Positions 46,787 to 56,720 are shown, counted from the first letter of the stretch. The stretch is DNA of 64,000 bases from an uncultured Thiohalocapsa sp. (GCF_913063425.1 NZ_CAJXYK010000018.1:35307-99306); one strand, 5' to 3'. Translations and numbers: made by a program. Notes: generated by a model not told the origin, from the letters alone.

Positions 46787-49700
46787 CCGACGCCACCGAA
46801 GTCCCTCCAGCGCAAGCGAGCCCGTGCGGCGACGCCGCCGAAGCCTACCCCCGCGTGCGCATCCGCGGGCGCCTGCTGTGCGTCAGCCAGCTGCACATCG
46901 GCGACGGCGGTGAGCCCCAGTCCTGGCAGGCGCGCACCGACGCCGGCCTGCCCGCGCATCGCGAGCCGCCGGCGCTGAAGCAGCCCAAGGCCGCCGGCGA
47001 AGACGCCGCCGAGTCCCGCCCCTCAACCTACCACGGCGTCGCCCGTGGCTACCTGGGCTCGCCCCCCAATGCGGATGCTGCCCGCACCGATGAGGGCGTG
47101 GAGTTGGCTGGGAGCGTCGATGGCTCTGCTGGGCACGCGGACGGTTCCGGCAGGGAGGATGCCGGCGACTGCGGCGACGGCGCAGCCAGCGGCTATGATC
47201 GCCGCGACGCTGCTGCGGGCGATTGCGTCAGCGCGTGCGGTCATGACAACGATGACGACAACGAAGGGGATGCTGGGGCGCGCCGTGACAACGGCGCCGA
47301 CCCCGCGGAGCTGCCCTACATCCCCGGCAGCACCCTGCGCGGCGCCCTGCGCCGGCTGCTGGACCTGCCCGACCTGGACCAGCCGGGCGCGCGGCCACTG
47401 GACCCGCTGGTGCGGTGCCTGTTCGGCTACGTCGAGGCCGCTCCCGAGCCCGGCGCAGGCACCAGGGGCGCCGACCCGGATGTCGGCGGCTTCGCCGGCA
47501 GGCTGCGCTGCTGCGACGCCCCCCTCTGCACCCTGCCGGCGGCGTCCACTGGGGCGGAGCCACCGCCCTTCTGGTGCGCGGCTCGCCACACCGCCGCCGT
47601 CCAGGGCATCGCCATCGACGCCCGCACCGGCACCGCGAGCCACCGCTTGCTCTACAGCCACGAGATCGTGCCCGCCGGCAGCGCCTTCCGCGTGGAGCTG
47701 GAAGCGGACGGCCTCACCCGCGAGCAGCTGCAAAAACTGCTCGGCCTGCTGCGACGCCTGGACGGCACCCTCGCCGCCGCCATCGGCAGCAAGGCCGGCA
47801 AGGGCTGGGGGCGGGTGCGCTGGGACGAAGGCGCGGAGGACGTGCAAGTGATCACCCCCGCGGGCCTCGCCGACTGGCTGACGGCGGATGGCGCTGAGCT
47901 GCCCTTCCGCCGCCTTGCAGACCTGGACCCGGGCGCTGCCACCGCCGTCGCGCCGGACACGGACCCGCGTCCGCTGCGCCTGTCGCTCCAGATCCTCGCC
48001 GATGGCCCCGTGCTGGTGAACGAGCCCGGCTACCGGCGCAAGCCCGACCGGCAGACCAATGCGCAACAGCCGGCTGCCGCGGCGGAGGCCGGGGCCGCTG
48101 CCAAGTCCGCTGCCGCTGAGGACGAAGACAAGGAGCATCCGCCGCAGCTGGAGCACAGCCGCCGCCCGGACGGCACGGCCATTATCCCCGGCAAGAGCCT
48201 GGTGGGCGCCCTGCGCGCCCGCGCTGAGCGTATCCTTGCCACGATGGCGCACCGGCATTTCGACGCCGCACCGGGTCCTGCGCGACAGGCGGCGCAGCGC
48301 CTCGCGCAACGCCTGTTCGGCAGCGAGAGCCGTCGCGGCGCCCTCTGGCTCGCGGACGCCGTGGACAACGGTGACACCGCTGAGCACGACCAGCGCTTTA
48401 TCGCCATTGACCGCTTCAGCGGCGCCGTCAAGGGTAGTCACGGCGAGGGCGCGCTGTTCCGCGCCAAGGCCCGCAGCGACGGCAGCTACAGCACCGAGGT
48501 GCTGCTGGAGACGCACCGGCTGCGCCACCTGGAAGGCCCGCCGCCCGCCGGCGACTGGTGGAAGGGCCTGCTCTGGCTGCTGGCCCAGGACGCCGCCGAC
48601 GGCGAGCTGCGCGTCGGCTGGGGCAAGGCCAAGGGCTATGGCACGCTGCGGTTGGCGCAGTCCCCCGAAGCACTGTGGGTCGCGGCCGGTGCAGCGCCTG
48701 CGGACCCGACAGACTGGCTCGCCGCCCTCTGCCGGGCGCTGCACGAGACGCTGGACGCCCTGCCGCCGCAGGCGGCACTGGACACGGCCGCTGCCGCGCA
48801 GACCGACCCGGCGCCCGCACCCAAGGCTCCTGCGCCAGCGACGTCCGACACCGAGACAGCGCCGGGCACAGACGCGCCGCCGGCCGCCGCAGTATCAGAC
48901 CTCGAGCCGATCACCCCCGGGTCGCTCCCGGCCGCTGAGACACCCCCACGCGGCAAGTTCTTCCACCCACCCTACGTCTTCCTGCCCGCGACGGGCCTGG
49001 TGAACGGCGCACCCGTGCGGACCCTGGCCTGGGACGCCGCGCGCAGCCAAGACACCGACGGCGGCGCCCCCGTGCCCACCCGGCACGACCTCTGGCTCAC
49101 GGGCCACCACAGCGGCCACATCGACTGCCGGCTTGAGCTGAAGACGCCGGCCTTTGTCGGTGCCCGCCAGCACGGCGGCAAGAACGAGTCCAAGCGCGCC
49201 GAGCCCTACATGCGCGGCTGCGAGCGCGCCATCCCCGGCAACAGCCTGCGCGGCATGATCGCCAGCATCGCCGAGGCCATCAGCCAGTCCGCGCTGCGGG
49301 TGCTGGAAGACAGGTATTACTCGGTGCGCAAGGACTACGACGAGGTGCAAGCTCAATCCGCGGGCGATGATCCAAGCTGGCACAAGGGCAAGCTGTACGG
49401 GTGCGGCGATGACTGGCGGGTCACGCCGCATCCAGGCAACGGCCAAGCCCCCCGGGTTCAGCTCGCCGCCATGCAACGCCTCTCGCGCCTTTGGGTGGAG
49501 CGCGTGCGCAAGAAGGAGGTCCACAAGCAGAGCGCGCCGTGGCAGGTGCGCGAGCACGCACAGAAGCACGCGGACCACACCAAGCCGAACGCTTGGCGGC
49601 CGCCGTCGCCCGGCAACGACGGCTGGAGCGTCTGGTTCGCCACCACCGCCGACGGCGCGGAGGTCGCCGAGCTCAGCTTCTCCAAGGTCTGGCGACAGGA

Positions 49701-51030
49701 GGTCCCCGGCACGCTGTTCGACTTCGTCACCGACCCGCCCGGCACCGACGCGGATGCCCCGGGCGCGGGGCAGGACCTGCTGCCCTGGGGCAGCCCCAAT
49801 GCCGAGCGCACCGGCCTCACACCCGCAGAAGCCCTCTTCGGCGTTGTCGAGGCGGAAAAGCAGGGCGAGCAGGCCGCGGCCTTGGCCTCCCGCGTGCGCT
49901 TCTATGACGCCCTGGCTCCCACGCCTGGCGCCGTGCCCTGCTATCAGGAGGATCACGTCCTGCGCATCCTCTCCACGCCGAAGCCGCCGAGCCCCATGCT
50001 CTACTTTCACCCCAGGAACAAGCCGGGCAAGCCCGTGCACAAGCGCGATCTGCATCCGCAGCACCATCGCATCAACGGGCGCAAGCGCTACGTGCCGCAC
50101 CCCAAGGCGCAGACCCATGCCGAGTTCTGGCGCTCCCGCGACACCGGGAACAAGAAAACTACTGCCAAGCAAAAGATCATCTGCCGGCCCATGAAGGCGG
50201 GCGCTGAGCTCTGGTTCCGGGTGGAATTCGATAACCTGCGCGACGACGAGCTGACGCTGCTCTGCACCGCGCTCGCCCCTGGTCAGGGCTTCCGCCATGG
50301 CCTCGGGCTCGGCAAGCCCCTCGGGCTCGGCGCCGCCGCGGTGGACATCGCCGCCGTCATGCTCACCGACCATGGCGAGCGCTATGGCACTGATGCCTGC
50401 CGCGACGGCCGCCGCTGGTACTGCGAGGAACCGGCGCGCCCGCCCGACTTGCCGGCGCGGCTGCATCCGGGCCTCCAGCCGCCGCAACAGGGCGGCTGGC
50501 GCCCCCTCGCCGACATCCTGCCCGCCGACCCCCTGACCGACCCCCACGGGCGCCTCATCGACGCCGAAACCCTGCGCCAGCTCCGCCACATCGGCAACCC
50601 AGGCGCCCTGCTCACGGACACATGGGTGCTCTACCCGCTGCTTGCGCAGCAGCTCCCGGCCTATGACGTGTCGGCGCCCAACTCGAAGAATGACCAATCC
50701 CTCAGATACTCCGAGCACAAGACCTACCAATGGTTCGTGCACAACGACCAGGCCAGCGCGCCGCAGTGCATGCATCCGGTCTTGCCCGACCGCCCCCTGC
50801 CGACGCTGCGGGCACCGGCGCCGTCCGGAGACGAGCCGGACAGCGCCGGCACACCCGGCTCCGGACCGCCCCATAAAGACGGCAACGGCAAGCAGGGCCA
50901 GACCGACCGCCAACACCCCCAAACCCAGCAAGACGCAGGCAACCGCAATGCGCGTGCGCCGAACAACCGCCGCCCGAAACAGCAGAAACGCGCTGATCTT
51001 TACCGACGCGGACGCCGAAACAACCGGTGA
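46783..51030 (+). CDS. Giant triple-RAMP (Cas7-like) fusion, 1415 aa
   Basis: Three Cas7-like RAMP units in a row, each with an IPG-S/N-LxGxL turn and a glycine-rich loop: IPGSTLRGALRRLL near 180 with KAGKGWGRVRW; IPGKSLVGALRARA near 467 with GWGKAKGYGTLRL near 613; IPGNSLRGMIASIAEA near 816 with HGLGLGKPLGLG near 1170. The third unit begins with FHPPYVFLPATG and resembles the TIGR03986-type RAMP family. Unit 1 is interrupted by an acidic, low-complexity insertion (about residues 88-175). A basic, disordered tail ends in RRGRRNNR. It probably replaces several separate Cas7 subunits. No separate Cas11 gene exists. Confidence 0.78.
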   Translation: MTDATEVPPAQASPCGDAAEAYPRVRIRGRLLCVSQLHIGDGGEPQSWQARTDAGLPAHREPPALKQPKAAGEDAAESRPSTYHGVARGYLGSPPNADAARTDEGVELAGSVDGSAGHADGSGREDAGDCGDGAASGYDRRDAAAGDCVSACGHDNDDDNEGDAGARRDNGADPAELPYIPGSTLRGALRRLLDLPDLDQPGARPLDPLVRCLFGYVEAAPEPGAGTRGADPDVGGFAGRLRCCDAPLCTLPAASTGAEPPPFWCAARHTAAVQGIAIDARTGTASHRLLYSHEIVPAGSAFRVELEADGLTREQLQKLLGLLRRLDGTLAAAIGSKAGKGWGRVRWDEGAEDVQVITPAGLADWLTADGAELPFRRLADLDPGAATAVAPDTDPRPLRLSLQILADGPVLVNEPGYRRKPDRQTNAQQPAAAAEAGAAAKSAAAEDEDKEHPPQLEHSRRPDGTAIIPGKSLVGALRARAERILATMAHRHFDAAPGPARQAAQRLAQRLFGSESRRGALWLADAVDNGDTAEHDQRFIAIDRFSGAVKGSHGEGALFRAKARSDGSYSTEVLLETHRLRHLEGPPPAGDWWKGLLWLLAQDAADGELRVGWGKAKGYGTLRLAQSPEALWVAAGAAPADPTDWLAALCRALHETLDALPPQAALDTAAAAQTDPAPAPKAPAPATSDTETAPGTDAPPAAAVSDLEPITPGSLPAAETPPRGKFFHPPYVFLPATGLVNGAPVRTLAWDAARSQDTDGGAPVPTRHDLWLTGHHSGHIDCRLELKTPAFVGARQHGGKNESKRAEPYMRGCERAIPGNSLRGMIASIAEAISQSALRVLEDRYYSVRKDYDEVQAQSAGDDPSWHKGKLYGCGDDWRVTPHPGNGQAPRVQLAAMQRLSRLWVERVRKKEVHKQSAPWQVREHAQKHADHTKPNAWRPPSPGNDGWSVWFATTADGAEVAELSFSKVWRQEVPGTLFDFVTDPPGTDADAPGAGQDLLPWGSPNAERTGLTPAEALFGVVEAEKQGEQAAALASRVRFYDALAPTPGAVPCYQEDHVLRILSTPKPPSPMLYFHPRNKPGKPVHKRDLHPQHHRINGRKRYVPHPKAQTHAEFWRSRDTGNKKTTAKQKIICRPMKAGAELWFRVEFDNLRDDELTLLCTALAPGQGFRHGLGLGKPLGLGAAAVDIAAVMLTDHGERYGTDACRDGRRWYCEEPARPPDLPARLHPGLQPPQQGGWRPLADILPADPLTDPHGRLIDAETLRQLRHIGNPGALLTDTWVLYPLLAQQLPAYDVSAPNSKNDQSLRYSEHKTYQWFVHNDQASAPQCMHPVLPDRPLPTLRAPAPSGDEPDSAGTPGSGPPHKDGNGKQGQTDRQHPQTQQDAGNRNARAPNNRRPKQQKRADLYRRGRRNNR

Positions 51031-51222
51031 GCGACCGCCCAGCGCCATCCCCGCACGGCAAAGCCCGGCGCCGACAACACAGCACCCGCGGCGGGCCTGA
51101 TCCACTGTCCATTTGTGCAGTCAAAATCGCCACCCTGCAAGCTAACTCTGCGGCACCCAAACCGTGTCGAAAATGAGACACCCCAAGCCATTGATCGGCG
51201 AGACGAATCCCGAAGGAACAGG
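51031..51222 (+). promoter_or_regulatory. CRISPR leader region
   Basis: 192 bases between the last cas gene and the first repeat, AT-richer than the genes near its right end (CATTTGTGCAGTCAAAATCG, GTGTCGAAAATGAGACACC). The leader is placed here because the opposite array end has the degenerate repeat. No promoter could be fixed. Confidence 0.5.
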
Positions 51223-53344
51223 GTCCGAACGACGCCCCGAATTAGAGGGGGTTACGACTTCAGCACAACTTTTTCCTTTTTATGAAATAACGTCCGAACG
51301 ACGCCCCGAATTAGAGGGGGTTACGACTCTTGCATGACGATGATTTTGCTCCACCCTCCAGGTCCGAACGACGCCCCGAATTAGAGGGGGTTACGACCCA
51401 GGAATTCCGATGTACATGATCAGGGTGTTTTGTCCGAACGACGCCCCGAATTAGAGGGGGTTACGACATGTGGTCGTGGATGGGCATGACGGGTCTCCCG
51501 TGGTCCGAACGACGCCCCGAATTAGAGGGGGTTACGACACGCGCAATCGCAGCTTGTGTTTGGCGCAGTTGGGTCCGAACGACGCCCCGAATTAGAGGGG
51601 GTTACGACTTGGGCAGAATATACTTCAAAAATCCTGACGGCGTGTCCGAACGACGCCCCGAATTAGAGGGGGTTACGACAAGACTGTGCCGAACCAGATT
51701 GACGGCTTTCGTAGTCCGAACGACGCCCCGAATTAGAGGGGGTTACGACTTGTGAGGAGCATTCTTCTGGCAAAATTTACAGTGTCCGAACGACGCCCCG
51801 AATTAGAGGGGGTTACGACCCCACCATGCGGTGGAGCGAGACACATCGAAGCGTCCGAACGACGCCCCGAATTAGAGGGGGTTACGACGGCGCGGAAGAC
51901 GTATCTTGACGTCTCCGCACGTCCGAACGACGCCCCGAATTAGAGGGGGTTACGACTCCACATGTAGAACGACCTTTGCGGTAAATACTGGTCCGAACGA
52001 CGCCCCGAATTAGAGGGGGTTACGACCCGTTGGTCATGGTGCAAGTGTCCTAATGGTTGGTCCGAACGACGCCCCGAATTAGAGGGGGTTACGACAAGTG
52101 AATTTTGAGGTAGTTGGTCGGCCGGTTGGTCCGAACGACGCCCCGAATTAGAGGGGGTTACGACCTCGCGAGCAAGAACATCTTTCTCCTGCTCCAGTCC
52201 GAACGACGCCCCGAATTAGAGGGGGTTACGACGCGCTAAGGCCGGCGAACATCACGAGATCACCAGCGTCCGAACGACGCCCCGAATTAGAGGGGGTTAC
52301 GACAAGTCTCAGGCGGCTATTGTGTAGCGTTGTCGTGTCCGAACGACGCCCCGAATTAGAGGGGGTTACGACCCGGAGTTCTTCGGCATCTGCTCGGTGT
52401 CACCGGGTCCGAACGACGCCCCGAATTAGAGGGGGTTACGACATGAATCGGAACCCGTAGGCAGCACCGATCTCCAGTCCGAACGACGCCCCGAATTAGA
52501 GGGGGTTACGACCACGCCGTGATATGAAGCGCGGCCAGAGGTGCCGTCCGAACGACGCCCCGAATTAGAGGGGGTTACGACGACGGTTATTGATGGCCAT
52601 CGCCACGTCTTCCGTCCGAACGACGCCCCGAATTAGAGGGGGTTACGACACCTCGAGGAGGTTCATCTCGGTCGGCGGTCCTGTCCGAACGACGCCCCGA
52701 ATTAGAGGGGGTTACGACCTTGTTACGCACCATACCTCACCTTCGGCGATTTGTCCGAACGACGCCCCGAATTAGAGGGGGTTACGACTCGCGAAGAATA
52801 GCGCGTGCAACATCTGCTCGGGTCCGAACGACGCCCCGAATTAGAGGGGGTTACGACGCACCTCACCTGCACACAGGTACGCAATGCAGAGTCCGAACGA
52901 CGCCCCGAATTAGAGGGGGTTACGACGTCATCTTGCCGTCCGTGTCGTACCCAATTACGATGTCCGAACGACGCCCCGAATTAGAGGGGGTTACGACAAA
53001 CCTCGAATGACACCATGTCAAGAAACGCCGGTCCGAACGACGCCCCGAATTAGAGGGGGTTACGACGCTCATTCCACGCGAGGTAGATCACTGTTGCAGG
53101 GTCCGAACGACGCCCCGAATTAGAGGGGGTTACGACTCTGGCACGTCCCGCATCCGTGCGTCCGTCAGTGGTCCGAACGACGCCCCGAATTAGAGGGGGT
53201 TACGACTGCTTGCCGAAAGCAGCCTTGTCGCAGTGCTGCGTCCGAACGACGCCCCGAATTAGAGGGGGTTACGACCGTAGAAGAATGCGTGGATGGTCAG
53301 GAGAACCGTGTCCGAACGACGCCACGAATTAGAGCGGTTACGAC
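51223..53344 (+). CRISPR. CRISPR array, 31 repeats of 36 bp
   Basis: Thirty-one repeats spaced 68-71 bases apart, separated by 30 unique spacers of about 32-35 bases. The repeat begins GTCCGAACGACGCC and ends GGGGTTACGAC; repeats 1-30 look identical. The last (53310-53344) is degenerate and one base short. CCCC and GGGG around GAATTAGA can pair, and Cas6 cutting after that stem would leave the 8-base handle GTTACGAC. Reading direction is plus, away from the cas genes. Open frames through the array are artefacts of the repeat. No cas1 or cas2 nearby. Confidence 0.97.
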
Positions 53345-53640
53345 GTATCAAACAGGCGCGGTCGCTCAGGCGCGGCTTATCCTTAGAAAGCGCGCCAGCT
53401 CGCGCCGAGTGGAGCTCGGCGCCCCCAGGGGGTGCTGTGACGGGCGCAATGGCGCGCTCGCTTGGGGGGGTTGAGACGATGCAGACGCGCAGGGGCGCCT
53501 GGCGCCCGCAGGGCCGAAGGGTGAGGGCCTCGCGGCAGGGAGCCATCGCCTGGGGGCGCCGAGTTTCACTCGGCGTCGCGCGGAGTTCGGCCGGGAGCCG
53601 CCAAAGGCTGCGGCGGTATGCGACCCGGGTTGGCGGACAC
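53345..53640. repeat. Palindrome-rich region after the array
   Basis: No gene. It holds two related hairpins: CGCCGAGTGGAGCTCGGCG (about 53409-53427) and GCGCCGAGTTTCACTCGGCG (about 53556-53575), plus GGCGCCTGGCGCC between them. They resemble REP-type elements and mark the border of the CRISPR array. Confidence 0.55.
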
Positions 53641-53716
53641 CATCAGGCGCGGCGGTGAGCCGGCTTCTTCCTCGCTCCCCATGGAACGGCGCTCTGGGCG
53701 CCATGCGGACTGATTG

Positions 53717-53818
53717 ATGACGCTTGTGGATGCCTCAGTCTGGATCGGTTATGGCCCCTCGCCCCAACGCCACGACACGGTTTCTCCCATCACGACATTG
53801 TGCGCGGCAGGACGGTGA
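53717..53818 (+). pseudogene. PIN-domain (VapC-like) toxin remnant
   Basis: 33-residue frame starting MTLVDASVWIGY, the typical beginning of a PIN nuclease with its first catalytic Asp, and then stopping early. The remaining hundred residues and three more acidic residues of the active site are missing. No antitoxin gene is seen just upstream. Probably dead. Confidence 0.55.
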
Positions 53819-53865
53819 GCCGAGAAGGACGCCGCTGGGTTACCGGTGACTCCTCAGTGAACACG

Positions 53866-53950
53866 GTAGGGCGGACCTTGATCAGCAATTGGGCGTAGCG
53901 CATCCGCGTCCGGGCTTGCGGTGGGTGCGCTTCGCTTATCCGCGCTACCG
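53866..53950. repeat. Dispersed palindromic repeat remnant
   Basis: GGTAGGGCGGACCTTGAT at the left and GTGCGCTTCGCTTATCCGCG / CTAC at the right form broken inverted ends of the widespread GTAGGGTGGA...TCCACCCTAC type of intergenic repeat found in many proteobacteria. It lies just before the stop codon of the phosphorothioation-associated methyltransferase. Confidence 0.45.
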
Positions 53951-53960
53951 CTCCTCCGTT

Positions 53961-56720
53961 TCAGTTGTTTTTGAACCACTTCAAAGTAATCGAATCGGCC
54001 AAAAACGCCTCCAGGTCGATCACCCTCGGCACCAGCCGCCCGTTCGGCCCATTGCGCATCAATACGATCTGCCGGCTGTGCTCTGGTCCGTGGCTGACGT
54101 GGATCGGCCGGTCCGCACCATAGCAATAGAGCCGGTCGAAGGGCGTGTTGGCGGCCACCCAGCGCGCGACCTCCAGCATGTCCTCGTCCTCGATCAAGAA
54201 GTCCACCGCGGCCCCCAAGCGCGGGCAGACGGGGTTGCCCAGGCGATTGCGCTCGTGTGCGGCATGCTGATCCCGCTTCGGATCGATGGGGCCGCCCTGG
54301 CGCTCGCGGATGGCGCGGGCCAACGCCGGTGAGCAGAAGCCGTAGCTGAGCCGGATCATGCCGAACCAGTCGATCACGGGGTCGAGCACCTGCTCGGCCA
54401 GCGCCAGCAGGGCGTCGTAGCTCTCGATCTGCTCCGGCAGGTTGGCGATGCCGGTGGCCGCTTGGGTCTCACCGCAGGCAATCAGGTCGCCATAGCTGAG
54501 GAACCGCCCGCAGGGGTCATCCAGGGCGGGCGTCCAGCGCCCGCGCCGAAGGCTGAAGCCGTCGATGGTCCAGCGGTGCCGGCGCAAGGTCGCGTCCAGC
54601 GCTTCCGGCGATGGTCCGAATCCGGACAGGTCGAACAGGCCAAGGCCGTCCAGGGCCTCGTCGAAAGCGAGCTGGTCCGGGTAGCTCGGGTCTTCTTCGT
54701 TGAGGAAGCGGGACTTCCAGTACAGATACGGCGCCGGGTAGTCGCCGCCGTAGGCATAGAGCTCGACATCCTGCTCGCGCAGCTTGATCTTCACCCGCTC
54801 CAGCATCCGCGGCAGCGGCTGGCCCTGGAAGTCGTCGAAGCGCATGAGGGTGAGCTTGCCGCTGGTGATGTGGATCTTGAGCAGGTCGGCGTTCTGGGTG
54901 TCGCCGTAGGCGGCTGAGGCGGCGCCGATGTAGGTCCGCAGCAGCGCGGGCAGGCGCTCGACCAGGGCGGCGCTCAGGGTGAGCGAGCGTGCGTACGGGC
55001 GCGAGTCGCCTCGCGCGCCGTCGCCAGGTTCGCCATCGAGTGCCTCCCGTCGGTCGGGCGCATCGGCCTCGGCATCGCGCTGATCAAGCCAGCCCAGGCC
55101 GTGCTCCGCGGCCCTGAGGCAGGCCTGTTCAATGGCGTCGACGTCGGCGATCCGCATCAGCTGCGCCAAGCCCTGGGCGCGGGCGGTGGCATAGTCGCCG
55201 AAGAAGGCCTTGATGTCGCGCTTCAGCCCCGGCTCCAGGTGCTTGTGGGGCTTGCGGCGGCCGAATTGGTCCAGCGCGAAGTACACCAGCAGGTCATCGC
55301 GCCGCGCATCGAAGGAGCGCTCCAGGGCGGCCTTGACTGCGCCCTGCCCCAGCTCGTCGGCCTTGCGCGCGGCGATGAAGCGCAGCGCCTTCGGCACGGA
55401 GCCGAAGGCCTCGGTGAGCGCCAGTTGGTCCGGGGTCTCGGTCTTGTCCGGGTCGCGGCCCGCGTCCAGGCGTAGCGCCCATAGGCGCTCCAATATCTCC
55501 TGATGTGCCTGGTACTTCTCCTGCGTACGGTCGCGCCTCGGGCGTTCCAGGCGCTCGGCAGCCGGTCTCGGCGGCAGTCGCAGCAGGTTGCGCCGGCCGC
55601 GGTAGCGGTTCACCAGCAGCCGCTGCTCGGCGTCCTTGTCGCGGAAGATGTAATGCACGCCGGGGGCGATGGGGATCGCCTCCTCGTCCAGCACCTCCTC
55701 CAGGAACGCCTTGATCTCCGCCTGGGTGTAATACTTCTGGAAGGTGCCGCGCCGGGTCATCACGCCATCGCGAAAGCGCTCGCCGCGCGGATCGTTCTGG
55801 TTCGACAGCATCACCGACACCACCATCAGGGTGCGCGCCAGCGACCAGGCGCGGGTCAGCGCCTCCAGCCGCTCGTCGAAGTCCTCGATGACGTTGATGA
55901 CGAAGCCGAGATTCACGATATCCGCGGCCACCACCGGCTCGTCCGGCGCGAAGTACGGGTCCCAGCCCTGCGCCTCGATGCCGTTCTCCCGCAAGCCCCG
56001 CAGATCGTCCCCGCGCCCGCAGCCGTAGTCGAACAGGCTGTGGGAGCCATCCAGGAGCCCGTTGCGGGCCAGGCTTTGCACCGGGGCCGAGAAGCCGTAG
56101 CGGCTCAGCGCCGTGCGATGCCGCGCCGCCGACCAGCCGGCCGGACCGGTCGCAGGCTCTTGCTCCCGATCCGCGGCCTCGTCAGTGGCGTCGTCGTTGC
56201 CGATGGGCACCAGCGCATGGTCCACCAGCCGATAGCCGCGCTCACGCACCAGTTGCTCCCACTGGCGCCGATAGCCGATGCGCCGCGGGTCGTCGAACAG
56301 CCCCACCGACTCGCAGGCCGCCGTCAGCTCGGCCCAAGCGGCCCGCCGCGGGTCATCCGCCGCCAGCAGCAGCTCCTTGCGGTGCAGGATGGGCGGGTTC
56401 AGCGAATCCGCGTAGGTGCGATGGCTCAGGGTGCCGGCGGCCAGGTCCACCCGCCAGCTCTGCGCGAGCGCCGGGAAGGGCTCGCCGACGAGGCCTGGAT
56501 AATGCAGCAGCGCCAGCTCCGCGCCATCCGCATCGATGCGGACCAGGTTGAAGTGCTCGCCCCGGCGCACACCGGCCAGGGCCTCGGCCCTGGCGACCGC
56601 CGCGAGCAGCGCTTCCGCCTCCGGGCCGTCCGCTGCCCCCGGCAACGCATCGACGTGGAGATAGCGCTTGTTGCCGACGGACTTGCCCGGCACACCAGGG
56701 GTTGGGGGTTTGAGCTGCAC
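53961..56720 (-). CDS. DNA phosphorothioation-associated methyltransferase-like protein with M15-like C-terminal domain
   Basis: 919 residues. The front (GNKRYLHVDALPG) and the SAM-binding motif LFDYGCGRGDDLRGL near residue 230 match the methyltransferase family linked to dnd loci (TIGR04096-type). A long helical middle follows (about 350-700). From about residue 770 a distinct domain appears: RLSYGFCSPALARAIRER, HERNRLGNPVCPRLGAAVDF and IEDEDMLEVARWVA, which resembles the zinc-peptidase M15/Hedgehog fold (fusion is inference). Start GTG 56720 is chosen because upstream residues are not family-like; an ATG at 56837 would add 39. It lies 2.4 kb from dndA, same strand. Confidence 0.78.
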   Translation of the reverse strand: MQLKPPTPGVPGKSVGNKRYLHVDALPGAADGPEAEALLAAVARAEALAGVRRGEHFNLVRIDADGAELALLHYPGLVGEPFPALAQSWRVDLAAGTLSHRTYADSLNPPILHRKELLLAADDPRRAAWAELTAACESVGLFDDPRRIGYRRQWEQLVRERGYRLVDHALVPIGNDDATDEAADREQEPATGPAGWSAARHRTALSRYGFSAPVQSLARNGLLDGSHSLFDYGCGRGDDLRGLRENGIEAQGWDPYFAPDEPVVAADIVNLGFVINVIEDFDERLEALTRAWSLARTLMVVSVMLSNQNDPRGERFRDGVMTRRGTFQKYYTQAEIKAFLEEVLDEEAIPIAPGVHYIFRDKDAEQRLLVNRYRGRRNLLRLPPRPAAERLERPRRDRTQEKYQAHQEILERLWALRLDAGRDPDKTETPDQLALTEAFGSVPKALRFIAARKADELGQGAVKAALERSFDARRDDLLVYFALDQFGRRKPHKHLEPGLKRDIKAFFGDYATARAQGLAQLMRIADVDAIEQACLRAAEHGLGWLDQRDAEADAPDRREALDGEPGDGARGDSRPYARSLTLSAALVERLPALLRTYIGAASAAYGDTQNADLLKIHITSGKLTLMRFDDFQGQPLPRMLERVKIKLREQDVELYAYGGDYPAPYLYWKSRFLNEEDPSYPDQLAFDEALDGLGLFDLSGFGPSPEALDATLRRHRWTIDGFSLRRGRWTPALDDPCGRFLSYGDLIACGETQAATGIANLPEQIESYDALLALAEQVLDPVIDWFGMIRLSYGFCSPALARAIRERQGGPIDPKRDQHAAHERNRLGNPVCPRLGAAVDFLIEDEDMLEVARWVAANTPFDRLYCYGADRPIHVSHGPEHSRQIVLMRNGPNGRLVPRVIDLEAFLADSITLKWFKNN

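Noticed and set aside
48895..51105. 736-aa open frame on the minus strand over the triple-RAMP gene
   Set aside because: Shadow of the plus-strand RAMP gene, whose repeated IPG motifs identify the real frame.
51468..53010. Several repeated-peptide open frames in the CRISPR array (ERRPELEGVTT or VRTTPRIRGGYD units)
   Set aside because: They are translations of the 36-bp CRISPR repeat, not genes.
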